A DNA stretch of 64,000 nt, taken from SZUA-35 sp965530755 (GTDB lineage Bacteria; Actinomycetota; Acidimicrobiia; Acidimicrobiales; SZUA-35). Below, piece by piece: positions 8,687 through 17,627 of this stretch. The stretch is taken from NCBI GenBank assembly GCA_965530755.1, contig CBESNA010000009.1:1-64000 (forward strand), given 5' to 3'. The notes beneath the pieces are model-generated. The model ran no database searches, was not told the origin of the DNA, and was given only the letters and a program-made list of their open reading frames with translations. The position numbers were made by a program, and so were the translations under genes. Position 1 is the first letter of the stretch. Each line of letters starts with the position of its first letter.

Positions 8687-9520
8687 CTACGACGACGATC
8701 GTCTGGCGACGTTCATCGCTGCCCGCCGCTTGAGAACACCGGGCAGCACCCGATTGATCCCCCGCAGCACTCGGTACCGCTTGCGCGGCACCACTTCGAT
8801 GAGTCCGGCGGCGGCACCGGCCAGGCCGGCAGCAGCGACCGACTCCGCCGACTGCCAAAGCACACGCGGCACATCGGCGACGTCGGTGCCGGACCGCTGT
8901 TGGAACTCGGTACGGGTGAACCCGGGAAGCAGCGTCGTGATGGTGACGCCCGTTCCCGCCAACTCGGCGGCCAGCGACTGACCGAGGCTGGTGACGAAGG
9001 CCTTCGTCGCGTTGTAGGTGGCGGAATTTGCGCCAACGGCGTCACCGGCCAACGAACCGACGTTGAGGATGGTGCCGACGCCGCGATCGGAAAACCTCGA
9101 TGCCGCGGCCTGGGTGAGGCGCTGGACCGCCACGACATTGACGTCAACCACAAAGGTGGCGTCGTCGCGATCGAGGGATGCGAACGGTCCACCGAAGCCG
9201 AGTCCGGCGTTGTTCACCAGCAGATCGATCGGCCGATCGGCGGCCTCGATCCGCCGTTCGACGGCCCCGAGGGCGGCTCGATCGGCGAGGTCACACGGCA
9301 TCACCTCGCAGTCAACGTCGACCGATGCTGCGAGAGCTTCCAGCCGAGCCACGTTGCGGGCGACAACAATGAGTTCGGTGCCATCGGCAGCGAGTTGTCG
9401 AGCGATCGCATTCCCGATCCCTGACGACGCTCCGGTCACCAACGCCCGGGTCCAGCGTGGGCCAACCGATTCTGTGCTGTCGGGTCGGGCCATGCCCTCT
9501 GTGTCGTCGGGTCGGGCCAT
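8687..9520 (-). CDS. Short-chain dehydrogenase/reductase
   Basis: A 277-residue classical SDR. NAD(P) motif TGASSGIG at about residues 29-36, LVNNAG, catalytic YNATK, and PGFTRTEF after the active site. The N-terminus is an in-frame duplication (MARPDDTEG then MARPDSTES), from a 27-bp tandem repeat, so the true start could be 9520 or 9493; both have a GAGGG-type sequence almost touching the ATG. Oxidoreductase of unknown substrate. Confidence 0.87.
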   Translation of the reverse strand: MARPDDTEGMARPDSTESVGPRWTRALVTGASSGIGNAIARQLAADGTELIVVARNVARLEALAASVDVDCEVMPCDLADRAALGAVERRIEAADRPIDLLVNNAGLGFGGPFASLDRDDATFVVDVNVVAVQRLTQAAASRFSDRGVGTILNVGSLAGDAVGANSATYNATKAFVTSLGQSLAAELAGTGVTITTLLPGFTRTEFQQRSGTDVADVPRVLWQSAESVAAAGLAGAAAGLIEVVPRKRYRVLRGINRVLPGVLKRRAAMNVARRSSS

Positions 9521-9542
9521 GCCCCTCAGTGTGACGGGTCGA

Positions 9543-10958
9543 TCACGACTTGCGACGGAGGCGACCCCACAACCAACGGGGAAAATCCCGATGAAGGTTC
9601 TTGAGGTGCTGCAGCATGAAGTCGTCGACTACGGCGCCGAGGGCATCGGAGTAGGCCGGGTACGGCCACACGACGGGGTACCACTTCTGGAGCTTGATGC
9701 CGGCGGTCATGGCCAACGAGAACGTCGAAATCAGTTCCCCGGCACGAGGACCGACGATTGTTGCCCCGACGATCCGACCCGAGAAGCGTCTGACATCGAC
9801 GACGATGATGCCGTCCTCCACCTCGTCGGTGAACGACCGATCCGCCTTCGTCAAGTCGTACGTGATCCGACGAATGTGGCTCGGAGCCTCGTCCGGTTGT
9901 TCGCCGATCATCGCCGCCTCGGGTGACGAAAACGTCACCGCTGGGTGGACCGGCTTTTTCCCGGCCGGAGCGGGCGGAGCGATGATCGCCTTGATGACTC
10001 GACGACCCCAGGCGTTGGCCAGGTGTGTCGTACCACCCTCGGCCGACACGTCGCCGACTGCCCACACGCGTTCGAGGCTCGACTCACCCTTTGCATTGAC
10101 AACGATGAGGCCACGGTCCATCTCGACGCCGAGCTCATCGAGGCCGAGACCGTCAGAGTTCGGGACCCGACCGACCGCCATGAGCACGCGATCGACGGCG
10201 GCGATGGCGTCCGTTGCCTCACCGCCGAGGGGTCCGATGTGCATCGTGCTGGATGCCTCGTCGAACGAGGTTGCGACCATTCCCGGCCGTACGTCGACGC
10301 CGCTTCGCTCGAGTGCGCGGTGCACGACAGCGGAGGCGTCCGGCAGCATGGTCGGAAGCACACGAGAGGCGGCATCGAGAAGGACGACGTGACTTCCGAG
10401 TCGCCGGAACGCCGTTGCCATCTCGACACCGATCGGGCCCGCTCCGACGATCACGAGCTTCGCCGGCGCCGCGGTTTCTTCGAACAGCTCCTGGTTGGTC
10501 AGGTATCGCTCTTCTGGCAGTCCGTCGATGGGCAGACGCCGAGCTCGGGAGCCGGTGGCGACCACGACGTGTTTTGCCTCGATGGTCTCCACCGATCCGT
10601 CAGCGGCAACGACCTCGACCACGCCCGGAGCGACAACACGCGCGGTGCCGAATTGGAGATCAATGCCGTCGGTCGATCCGAAGTGCTCGGTCTCCTCGTC
10701 GCGGAGTTGATCGCGACGAGCACGGACATGAGCCAGGATCTCGGCATCGGTCCGCCCGCTCTGGTTGGCGGAGGCATGGAGCAGTGCCTTCGAGGGGATG
10801 CAGCCGACATTGGTGCAGTCGCCGCCGACCTCGGCGCGCTCGACGAGTCGAACTCGCTTGCCGAAGCTGCTCAGCCCGACGGCCACGGTGAGTCCGCCGG
10901 ATCCGGCGCCGATCACAACGGTGTGTGGCTCGGGGAAGGCGTTCGAAGCAGGGGTCAT
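9543..10958 (-). CDS. MerA/lipoamide dehydrogenase-like flavin disulfide reductase
   Basis: 471 residues, class I pyridine nucleotide-disulfide oxidoreductase. FAD motif VVIGAGSGG at 14-22; redox disulfide C48-x4-C53 in GGDCTNVGCIPSK; NAD motif IVGAGPIGVEMA; second FAD motif VWAVGDVS; C-terminal dimer domain. The usual HPxxxE catalytic dyad in that last domain reads WPYPAYSD, so the His is Trp and the Glu is Asp. There is no HMA domain. The ATG overlaps the TVP38 stop (ATGA), giving the common TVP38-MerA-like pairing. Probably not a true mercuric reductase. The frame runs upstream to 11636 but the extra part overlaps TVP38 in another frame. Confidence 0.85.
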   Translation of the reverse strand: MTPASNAFPEPHTVVIGAGSGGLTVAVGLSSFGKRVRLVERAEVGGDCTNVGCIPSKALLHASANQSGRTDAEILAHVRARRDQLRDEETEHFGSTDGIDLQFGTARVVAPGVVEVVAADGSVETIEAKHVVVATGSRARRLPIDGLPEERYLTNQELFEETAAPAKLVIVGAGPIGVEMATAFRRLGSHVVLLDAASRVLPTMLPDASAVVHRALERSGVDVRPGMVATSFDEASSTMHIGPLGGEATDAIAAVDRVLMAVGRVPNSDGLGLDELGVEMDRGLIVVNAKGESSLERVWAVGDVSAEGGTTHLANAWGRRVIKAIIAPPAPAGKKPVHPAVTFSSPEAAMIGEQPDEAPSHIRRITYDLTKADRSFTDEVEDGIIVVDVRRFSGRIVGATIVGPRAGELISTFSLAMTAGIKLQKWYPVVWPYPAYSDALGAVVDDFMLQHLKNLHRDFPRWLWGRLRRKS

Positions 10959-11656
10959 GAAGGCACCTCTTGCGCGCGTGGCGCAGGATCGGGGACGAAG
11001 GGACGTCTGGCTCGTAACCATCGGGCAACGAGAACGCTGGCGACAGTCAGGGCAACGGAGAACACGACGAGCCGAAGATCGATCGACGGCGTCCCCTCCT
11101 CGAGCGAGTCGATCGACGCGCCGAAGGAAACGAACGCAATCGTTCCTACCACGGTGCCGAGAGCCGATCCGGCGAGGAAGGGCCAGAAGCGCAGTCGTGC
11201 GAATCCGGCGACGTAGCCGACAGCATCGAACGGGAGCGACACCATGCGCATGATGATCGTGGTCTCGAACGGCCGCTCGGCGGCCCGTCCGAGCGCACCG
11301 CTGAAGGCGCCGCCGCGGTCGCCGACCGGAGACGACGACGCGAAATAGCGGCCCACGGCGTAGTTGACGGCCGTCGACAGATTCGAGGCAACGATCGTGA
11401 GTGCTACTCCCCACCACGGTCCGAAGGCCAGACCGGCGAGCACCGTCAGGACCGATGCGGGGAACAGCACGATCGGCCGCAGAACGTAGACAGCAACGAA
11501 GAGCACAACTCCCCACCAGTGGTCCGAGAGCAGCGAACGCAGATCCTCTGCGACGTCGAGTGGTCCGAGGTCTCGGCTGCGGGCGTAGAGGAGGTAGCCG
11601 ACGATCGTCGAACCCCACAGGACGAGCGTCACCCATCGAGTACGGCGACGGTTCAC
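10955..11656 (-). CDS. TVP38/TMEM64 (SNARE-associated/DedA-like) membrane protein
   Basis: A 233-residue inner-membrane protein of the VTT family. Membrane-embedded motif FPASVLTVLAGLAFGPWWG (about 68-86) is followed by NLSTAVNYAVGRYF and the conserved FDAVGYVAGF. A GTG start overlaps the stop of the phosphatidyltransferase gene (GTGA), and its own stop overlaps the reductase start (ATGA), so the three genes are coupled. VTT proteins are implicated in lipid scrambling or transport, which fits a neighbour that makes phospholipid headgroups. Confidence 0.85.
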   Translation of the reverse strand: MNRRRTRWVTLVLWGSTIVGYLLYARSRDLGPLDVAEDLRSLLSDHWWGVVLFVAVYVLRPIVLFPASVLTVLAGLAFGPWWGVALTIVASNLSTAVNYAVGRYFASSSPVGDRGGAFSGALGRAAERPFETTIIMRMVSLPFDAVGYVAGFARLRFWPFLAGSALGTVVGTIAFVSFGASIDSLEEGTPSIDLRLVVFSVALTVASVLVARWLRARRPFVPDPAPRAQEVPS

Positions 11657-12273
11657 GAGTGAGCCGGACGTCCGGGCGAGGCCAGGGCGGAATCTCGTCC
11701 GCTGATCAGACGACGGCCCTGCACGAAACGAATGCAGGCTCCGGCCGTGACGGCCACCGCCATCGCAGCCAAAGTCCAATCCAGCCGCGCAGGAACCAAG
11801 AGCATCACGATGAAGAAGGCGATCGTCTCGGCCCCCTCGACCAGACCGGCGGGCATCACCACGGACGTCGTGCGCTCGCTGGCGGTGGCTCGCTTCTCGA
11901 ATACAGCCGCGAGATACGCCCACGTGATGGTGTTCAGGTAGAAGGAAGCGAGGAGCGCCGCCGTGATGGGCCAGACATGGTCGATCGAGCTACCGATGGA
12001 CGCTCCGATCGGGATCGCGGCGTAGACGATCGTGTCGGCGACGATGTCGGTGTAGCCGCCTGCGTCAGACGCCGATCGCCGACGGCGAGCCACCTCACCG
12101 TCGAGACCGTCGATCAGTCGACCGGCGAGGAAGAGCACGAGTGCGAGCCACCACCACGATCGAGCCGCGGCCACCCCTGCACCGAGGCCCAATACCAGAC
12201 CGAGCGCGGTGAGCCGGTCGGCATCGACGGCGGGCATCCGCTCGACGACGGGGCTGAGCAGCGTCGCTTTCAT
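11653..12273 (-). CDS. CDP-alcohol phosphatidyltransferase
   Basis: A 206-residue membrane enzyme that transfers a phosphatidyl group from CDP-diacylglycerol to an alcohol. The full motif DG-x2-AR-x8-G-x3-D-x3-D is present (DGEVARRRR through DIVAD, about residues 56-78), followed by hydrophobic helices. ATG 12273 has GAGG upstream; a TTG 78 bp further on is less likely. First gene of a coupled operon with TVP38 and a flavin reductase. The alcohol (glycerol phosphate, inositol or other) is not evident. Confidence 0.85.
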   Translation of the reverse strand: MKATLLSPVVERMPAVDADRLTALGLVLGLGAGVAAARSWWWLALVLFLAGRLIDGLDGEVARRRRSASDAGGYTDIVADTIVYAAIPIGASIGSSIDHVWPITAALLASFYLNTITWAYLAAVFEKRATASERTTSVVMPAGLVEGAETIAFFIVMLLVPARLDWTLAAMAVAVTAGACIRFVQGRRLISGRDSALASPGRPAHS

Positions 12274-12360
12274 GGGCCTCAGCCGTTGGTCGAACACGGG
12301 GACAGTCAACCGGAGAGCCGGGCAGTTACTTCCCGGGCCGCCTTGTGGCAACCTTCGGCC

Positions 12361-13365
12361 ATGCTGATCGACACCTCACTGCCAAGCGACCTGACCAAGG
12401 CTCCCCGTCGAGCCAAGGAAGCCGAAGACGCCGGCTACCACGCGATCTGGTCGGCCGAGACGAGCCATGACCCCTTCTTCCCGCTGGCGCTGGCGGCTCC
12501 CGCCACGGAGTCGATCACGCTCGGCACCTCGATCGCCGTGGCGTTCGCCCGGAACCCCATGCTGCTGGCCAACATCGGCTGGGATCTGAATGCGTTGTCG
12601 AACGGTCGGTTCGTTCTGGGACTCGGAAGCCAGATCAAGCCCCACATCACGAAACGCTTCTCGATGGAATGGAGCAAACCGGCAGCGAGGATGCGAGAGT
12701 TGATCCTCGCCACCCGAGCGATCTGGAACGCCTGGGAGACCGGAGACAAGCTCGAATTCCGCGGCGATTTCTACACCCACACGATCATGACGCCGTTCTT
12801 CGACCCCGGGCCGAACCCAGCCGGCGTGCCCCGCGTCTTCCTCGCCGGTGTGGGACCGATGATGACCGCAGTGGCCGGCGAGGTCTGCGACGGCTTCTTC
12901 GCCCATCCGTTCACGACACCGGCCTTCCTTGCCGAGGTCACCCTGCCCGCGATCGAAGAAGGACGCCTGCGTTCGGGACGCTCCGCAGACGGGTTCGAGG
13001 TTGCGCTCCCCGCCTTCGTCGTCACCGGTGCCAACGAGGAGGAGATGGCTGCGTCGGCGAAGGCGGTGCGCGGACAGATCTCGTTCTACGGATCGACGCC
13101 CGCGTACCGGCCCGTCCTCGACCACCACGGTTGGGGCGATCTGCAAACCGATTTGAACGCCATGTCGAAGCGGGGCGAGTGGGAGGCGATGGCCGATCTC
13201 ATCGACGACGACATCCTCGGCACCTTCGCCGTCGTTGCCGAACCCAATGCTGTCGCCGACGAGCTGAAGCTGCGCTTCGGGTCGACGGTCGACCGGCTCA
13301 GCTTCAACACGATGGGAACGACCGACTCCGAGCTGTTCGCCCCCATCATCGCTGCCCTGAAGTGA
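12361..13365 (+). CDS. LLM-class F420-dependent oxidoreductase
   Basis: A 334-residue luciferase-like monooxygenase-fold protein. The series AEDAGYHAIWSAETSHDPF, ITLGTSIAVAFARNPM, LNALSNGRFVLGLGSQ and VFLAGVGPMMTAVAGEVCDGFF matches F420-dependent members (TIGR03617-like), not FMN ones. Reaction unknown; family members reduce or oxidise alcohols, aldehydes or imines with F420H2. ATG 12361 fits; the open frame far upstream is a shadow of the minus-strand operon. Confidence 0.88.
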   Translation: MLIDTSLPSDLTKAPRRAKEAEDAGYHAIWSAETSHDPFFPLALAAPATESITLGTSIAVAFARNPMLLANIGWDLNALSNGRFVLGLGSQIKPHITKRFSMEWSKPAARMRELILATRAIWNAWETGDKLEFRGDFYTHTIMTPFFDPGPNPAGVPRVFLAGVGPMMTAVAGEVCDGFFAHPFTTPAFLAEVTLPAIEEGRLRSGRSADGFEVALPAFVVTGANEEEMAASAKAVRGQISFYGSTPAYRPVLDHHGWGDLQTDLNAMSKRGEWEAMADLIDDDILGTFAVVAEPNAVADELKLRFGSTVDRLSFNTMGTTDSELFAPIIAALK

Positions 13366-13403
13366 CCCGGGAGCGTGCGTCGGGTTCCGGGTACCGTTCC
13401 GCG

Positions 13404-13931
13404 ATGGCTTCATGGGGCGACTTCGAGACCGCGGCACCAGATCTGGCTGCAGCGATCCGCGGCCGGTTCGATGGCCACCTGCACCACGTCCTCGGAACGT
13501 TGACCCGCGGCGGTTCGCCCCGACTCAGCGGCACCGAGGCCCGCTTCCACGACGGGGATCTCTGGCTCGGCTGCATGCCGAGCTCGCTGAAGGGGAAGGA
13601 TCTCCTGCGTGACCCTCGGTTCGCACTCCACAGCGCACCGGTCGATGTCGAAATGGTCGACGGCGATGCCAAGGTCAGCGGCACGGTGACCGTGGTGACC
13701 GATCCGCAACGGATCGCCGAGTGGCTCTTCGCCATCGGACACGGTCCCGATCCCGACGGTCCTGACCTCGCAGATCACGACCATGCTGATGAGCAGGAGA
13801 GCAGCATCGGCGAGGTCCTCGCGTTCGTCTGTGACATCGAGTCGGCCACGCTCACCAAGGTGGCCGTCGATCACCTGGCGATCAGCACGTGGACGCCGAC
13901 CGGTGGCCCGGTCGAGCGCGAGGCCCGGTGA
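13404..13931 (+). CDS. Pyridoxamine 5'-phosphate oxidase-fold (PPOX) protein
   Basis: A 175-residue split-barrel flavin-binding-type protein. HHVLGTLTRGGSPRLSGTEARFHDGDLWLGCM and KGKDLLRDPRFALHS follow the first strands of the PPOX fold. It has an acidic His-rich stretch (DHDHADEQE, about 128-136). Many actinobacterial members bind F420 or FMN, and the neighbour upstream is an F420-type enzyme. It overlaps the next gene by GTGA. Confidence 0.8.
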   Translation: MASWGDFETAAPDLAAAIRGRFDGHLHHVLGTLTRGGSPRLSGTEARFHDGDLWLGCMPSSLKGKDLLRDPRFALHSAPVDVEMVDGDAKVSGTVTVVTDPQRIAEWLFAIGHGPDPDGPDLADHDHADEQESSIGEVLAFVCDIESATLTKVAVDHLAISTWTPTGGPVEREAR

Positions 13932-14320
13932 CCGATCGCCGCATCGGCCCGTGTCCATGCGGGGCCGGCCCGACCTACGCGATGCACTGCGGCCGGTTGC
14001 TCGCAGGCGAGTCGCCGTTCACCGCGGAGGATCTCATGCGCTCGCGCTACAGCGCACACGTGATCGGTGATGCCAATCACCTCGCTCGGTCATGGCACAC
14101 TGACACCCGACCTGACCGCGTCTACGTCGATTCCGACGTGCGATGGCTCGGACTCGAGATCCACCGAACCGAGCGGGGCAATGCGCTCGATGCCGACGGT
14201 GTGGTCGAGTTCACCGCCACCTACAAGCGGCGCGGGAAACGGGTCGACATGCGCGAGATCAGCCGCTTCGCCAGGCAGAACGGGCGTTGGGTCTACGTCG
14301 ACGGCATCCGACCCGTCTGA
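13928..14320 (+). CDS. YchJ-like (UPF0225) SEC-C zinc-motif protein
   Basis: A 130-residue protein. N-terminal SEC-C type zinc motif CPCGAGPTYAMHC, followed by an NTF2-like domain containing ADGVVEFTATYK and ending NGRWVYVDG. This matches the YchJ/UPF0225 family of unknown function. The GTG start overlaps the previous stop (GTGA). Actinobacterial genomes often carry it as a single gene; here it is coupled to the PPOX protein. Confidence 0.85.
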   Translation: MTDRRIGPCPCGAGPTYAMHCGRLLAGESPFTAEDLMRSRYSAHVIGDANHLARSWHTDTRPDRVYVDSDVRWLGLEIHRTERGNALDADGVVEFTATYKRRGKRVDMREISRFARQNGRWVYVDGIRPV

Positions 14321-14359
14321 GCTCGGTCTGCACTCCCACGGTTCTGGCGGTTCTCGCGC

Positions 14360-15106
14360 TCAGAAGATCCAGTCGTAGACGCCGATCAGATTCAGGGCCA
14401 GGGCTACGGCGGCGACGACCATCACTCGACGAATCCACTCCTCACCCTTGTCGACTCCGAGCCGAGCCCCCACCCAACCACCGACGGTGAGCCCTGCGGC
14501 CAACAACAGAGCGGGGAGCCAGTCGACCTGACCCTGGGCGATGAACACCGGCAGCGCCACGACCGTGACCGCGAGGTTCACCAACACCTTGATGCTGTTG
14601 GCCGTGACGAGATCGAACCCGGCCCTGCTGAGGGCAGCGAGCATGACGAGGCCCACTCCGGCCTGTACTGCGCCGCCGTAGATCCCGACACCGAAAAACA
14701 CGAGGCTTGTCGTCGTCGGACTCCATGTCGCCCCGTCCGTGCGGACCTTCGGCTTGTTGATCGTGAGCAGCACGAGCGGGATCATCAGCAGCCCGAAGAT
14801 CGTCTCGAACGTGTCGTCGGTGAGGCGGCTGATCCCGATCGAGCCGACGAGTGAACCGACCAATGCGGGAATCACGACCAGCGACGCGTGCTGCAGTCCC
14901 TCGACACCCAATCGACGGAACTGCGCAGCCGACGCCAGATTGCCGGTCAATATGCCGACTCGATTGGAGCCGTTCGCGCTGTTGCCCGGCACACCGGCGA
15001 GCACGAGGAGTGGAACGGTGAGCATCGAGCCTCCGCCGGCGACGGCGTTCACCACGCCGGCACCGAGGCCGCCCACCACGAGCAGCACGGCCTCCCACCA
15101 TTCCAT
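14360..15106 (-). CDS. TSUP (TauE/SafE) family membrane exporter
   Basis: A 248-residue protein with about eight TM helices in two homologous halves. VVGGLGAGVVNAVAGGGSMLTVPLL near the N-terminus and GIYGGAVQAGVGLVML in the second half are the TSUP repeats. The family exports sulfite, sulfonates or related organic anions. It points away from the peptide ABC operon. Start ATG 15106 is favoured because it begins directly before TM1; a frame to 15163 adds an Arg-rich tail. Confidence 0.85.
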   Translation of the reverse strand: MEWWEAVLLVVGGLGAGVVNAVAGGGSMLTVPLLVLAGVPGNSANGSNRVGILTGNLASAAQFRRLGVEGLQHASLVVIPALVGSLVGSIGISRLTDDTFETIFGLLMIPLVLLTINKPKVRTDGATWSPTTTSLVFFGVGIYGGAVQAGVGLVMLAALSRAGFDLVTANSIKVLVNLAVTVVALPVFIAQGQVDWLPALLLAAGLTVGGWVGARLGVDKGEEWIRRVMVVAAVALALNLIGVYDWIF

Positions 15107-15190
15107 CAGCGAGACTCTAGAGCCCCGTCGACCGGTGACCGGCCGGGTTCGAGCCCACCGCACCTCATGTGCAACAATTCGACAAGGGCC

Positions 15191-15204
15191 GTGACCACGG
15201 TCAC
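15191..15204. promoter_or_regulatory. Palindrome upstream of peptide ABC operon
   Basis: A perfect inverted repeat GTGACC-AC-GGTCAC lies 82 bp before the first ABC gene. It is the right size for a dimeric repressor site (GntR or similar). No regulator gene is adjacent, so this is a candidate operator only. Confidence 0.35.
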
Positions 15205-15286
15205 AATGTCGCAGGTCAACAACCGTCGTTGCCTACCGGCCGTGCTCACCTCTGAACACGGTCGTTTGTTCGCCGCAGGAGACTCC

Positions 15287-16420
15287 ATGAACGAGCCGTC
15301 CCGTTCTCGCACAATTTCGAATCATCCGAGCGGAGATCCGCTCCTCGTGGTCGAGAACCTGAAGACTCACTTCGAGATCGAGGCCGGGATGGTGAAGGCG
15401 GTCGACGGCGTGTCCTTCACGCTCGAGCGGGGCAAGACGCTCGGCATCGTGGGCGAATCGGGATCGGGCAAGACCGTGCTCTCCCGGTCGGTCATGCGGC
15501 TCAACATCGCCAAGAACGTCCACACGTCCGGCTCGGTGGTCTACAACGGCGAGGAGCTTCTCAACAAGACCTCTCGCCAGATGCAGGACTACTGGGGCGC
15601 CGAGATGGCGATGGTCTTCCAGGATCCGATGACGTCGCTCAACCCCGTGGTGAGGGTGGGCCGACAGCTCACCGAACATCTGCGGTACCACACCAAGATC
15701 TCGAAGAAGGAGGCTCGCCTCCAGGGAATCGAGCTGCTCCGTAGCGTGCGCATCCCCGAGCCGGAGGAACGTTTCGACGTCTATCCCCACGAGATGTCCG
15801 GCGGTATGCGCCAGCGGGTCTGCATCGCAAGCGCCCTGGCCTGTGGCCCCAAGATGCTGTTCGCCGACGAGCCGACGACGGCGCTCGATGTCACCGTGCA
15901 ACACCAAATCCTGAATCTGCTCCAGATCCAGCAGCAGGACCGGTTCATGACGATGATCCTCGTCACCCACGATCTCGGCGTTGTTGCCGGCCGCACGGAT
16001 GACATCGCCGTGATGTACGCCGGCAAGATCGTCGAGAAGGCCTCGACCCGCAGCCTGTTCGCCGACATGCGCCACCCGTACACCGAGGCACTCCTCCGAT
16101 CGATTCCGAAGGCCAGCGATCCGAGCCACACCCGCCTCAGCGCCATCGCCGGCCGCCCACCAGACCTCATCAACCCGCCCAAGGGATGCAAGTTCTCGCC
16201 GCGCTGTCCATACGCCCAGGCTCGGTGTCGTGAAGAAGAGCCTCAGATGCAAGCAGACGCCGCGCCGGGCCACGAATTCGCCTGCCACTTCCCGGTCGGC
16301 ACCCCCGAGAACAAGGCCGCCTTCGAAAAGAACATGGCCGATGGCAACCCAGCCACCCTGGCCGCCGCCGGACAGATCACCGCGACCGAAGAGCTCTCGA
16401 GCGAAGGAGTGTCACTCTGA
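15287..16420 (+). CDS. Opp/Dpp-type peptide ABC transporter ATPase (DppD-like)
   Basis: A 377-residue ATPase. Walker A GESGSGKT, Q-loop VFQDPMTSLNP, signature MSGGMRQR, Walker B MLFADEPT and H-loop VTHDLG are all intact. A C-terminal oligopeptide-transporter extension with CKFSPRCPYAQARC can carry an Fe-S or Zn site as in DppD. ATG 15287 has GCAGGAG. It overlaps the second ATPase (TGATG). First gene of a five-gene importer operon. Confidence 0.92.
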   Translation: MNEPSRSRTISNHPSGDPLLVVENLKTHFEIEAGMVKAVDGVSFTLERGKTLGIVGESGSGKTVLSRSVMRLNIAKNVHTSGSVVYNGEELLNKTSRQMQDYWGAEMAMVFQDPMTSLNPVVRVGRQLTEHLRYHTKISKKEARLQGIELLRSVRIPEPEERFDVYPHEMSGGMRQRVCIASALACGPKMLFADEPTTALDVTVQHQILNLLQIQQQDRFMTMILVTHDLGVVAGRTDDIAVMYAGKIVEKASTRSLFADMRHPYTEALLRSIPKASDPSHTRLSAIAGRPPDLINPPKGCKFSPRCPYAQARCREEEPQMQADAAPGHEFACHFPVGTPENKAAFEKNMADGNPATLAAAGQITATEELSSEGVSL

Positions 16421-17442
16421 TGGCCGGATCCGGGAAGGCGCACCTGCGCACTCGCGACGACATTCTCCTGAGCGTCGAAGATCTGACCGTCGAGTTCCCC
16501 GTCGGTGGCGGTCGCCGGGTCTATGCCGTCAGCGGCATCAGCTTCGACATCGCCAAGGGCGAGACCCTCGGCCTCGTCGGCGAATCAGGCTGCGGCAAGT
16601 CCACCACGGGACGGGCGATCCTCCAGCTGCCGAAGCCGACCGGTGGTTCGGTCAAGCTGAAGGACGTGGAGCTCACCGCGCTCGACCCCGAGGACATGCG
16701 GGCCAAGCGCACGGATCTCCAGATGATCTTCCAGGATCCGGTCTCGTCGTTGAATCCTCGCCGCAAGATCGGTGAGGTCGTGGCCGAACCACTCGAGGTG
16801 TGGGGGCCGTCAGCCAAGGACGCTCAGTGGGAGATCGTGTCGACCATGCTCGACGCCGTCGGGATCGACCCGGACGTGGCCCGTGAGAAGCGGCCCCACG
16901 AGTTCTCGGGCGGCCAGTGCCAGCGCATCTCGATTGCCCGCGCGCTCGTGATGGAGCCGGAGATCATCATCTGCGACGAACCCGTCTCGGCCCTCGACGT
17001 CTCGGTCCAGGCCCAGATCCTCAACATGCTCGAGGATCTCAAGGCGAAATACGGCCTCACGCTCGTGTTCATCGCCCACGACCTCGCCGTAGTCAAGAAC
17101 ATCAGCGATCGAGTCGCCGTGATGTACCTCGGCAAGATGTGCGAGATGTCGGGGAGCGACGAGCTCTACGCCAACCCTGCCCACCCGTACACCAACCTGC
17201 TGCTCGGCTCGATCCCGGTCCCGGACCCACTCGTCTCGCTCCAGGATCACGCCGAGATCGCCGGGGAACTTCCCTCACCGATGGCTCCACCGTCGGGCTG
17301 CCGATTCCGTACTCGTTGTCCACTCGCGACCGAGATCTGCGAGCGGGCCGAACCCCAGATGCGTCGGGTCAACGACGACCACTATGTGGCCTGTCACCAC
17401 CCGCTCGTCGATGTCGACGAAGTGGAGGTGTCACTGACCTGA
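16420..17442 (+). CDS. Opp/Dpp-type peptide ABC transporter ATPase (DppF-like)
   Basis: A 340-residue second ATPase of the importer. Walker A GESGCGKS, Q-loop IFQDPVSSLNP, signature FSGGQCQR, Walker B IIICDEPVSALD, H-loop IAHDLA, and the oligopeptide-transporter tail CRFRTRCPLATEIC. It pairs with the upstream ATPase as the heterodimer that drives uptake. One-base overlap with the previous gene. Confidence 0.92.
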   Translation: MAGSGKAHLRTRDDILLSVEDLTVEFPVGGGRRVYAVSGISFDIAKGETLGLVGESGCGKSTTGRAILQLPKPTGGSVKLKDVELTALDPEDMRAKRTDLQMIFQDPVSSLNPRRKIGEVVAEPLEVWGPSAKDAQWEIVSTMLDAVGIDPDVAREKRPHEFSGGQCQRISIARALVMEPEIIICDEPVSALDVSVQAQILNMLEDLKAKYGLTLVFIAHDLAVVKNISDRVAVMYLGKMCEMSGSDELYANPAHPYTNLLLGSIPVPDPLVSLQDHAEIAGELPSPMAPPSGCRFRTRCPLATEICERAEPQMRRVNDDHYVACHHPLVDVDEVEVSLT

Positions 17443-17627
17443 TCATCGCCGGGCTGATCATGTCCGGACCGCATCAACGAAGAGACCATTGGCCGTGGAC
17501 CTCACCATGACGCACACGTGTCGATCGCGTGCCGTGAATTTGTGTCCCACGTCACATCTGCTACACCATCCAGACCAGATCGGAGCCCATTCTCCGATCT
17601 GCAAGACAACCCAAAGGGGAGAAATCC

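Noticed and set aside
9543..10958. Calling the flavin reductase a mercuric reductase (merA)
   Set aside because: No HMA domain, no mer genes, and altered catalytic dyad.
10959..11636. 697-residue reading of the flavin reductase
   Set aside because: The extra 226 residues are an Arg-rich frame overlapping TVP38; the ATG at 10958 has a good ribosome site.
11401..12360. Long N-terminal extension of the LLM oxidoreductase
   Set aside because: It lies antisense to the phosphatidyltransferase and TVP38 genes and has no family match; ATG 12361 fits the family.
17540..17567. A separate promoter before the ABC lipoprotein (TTGTGT-N16-TACACC)
   Set aside because: Both hexamers match poorly; kept only as a weak possibility and not listed.
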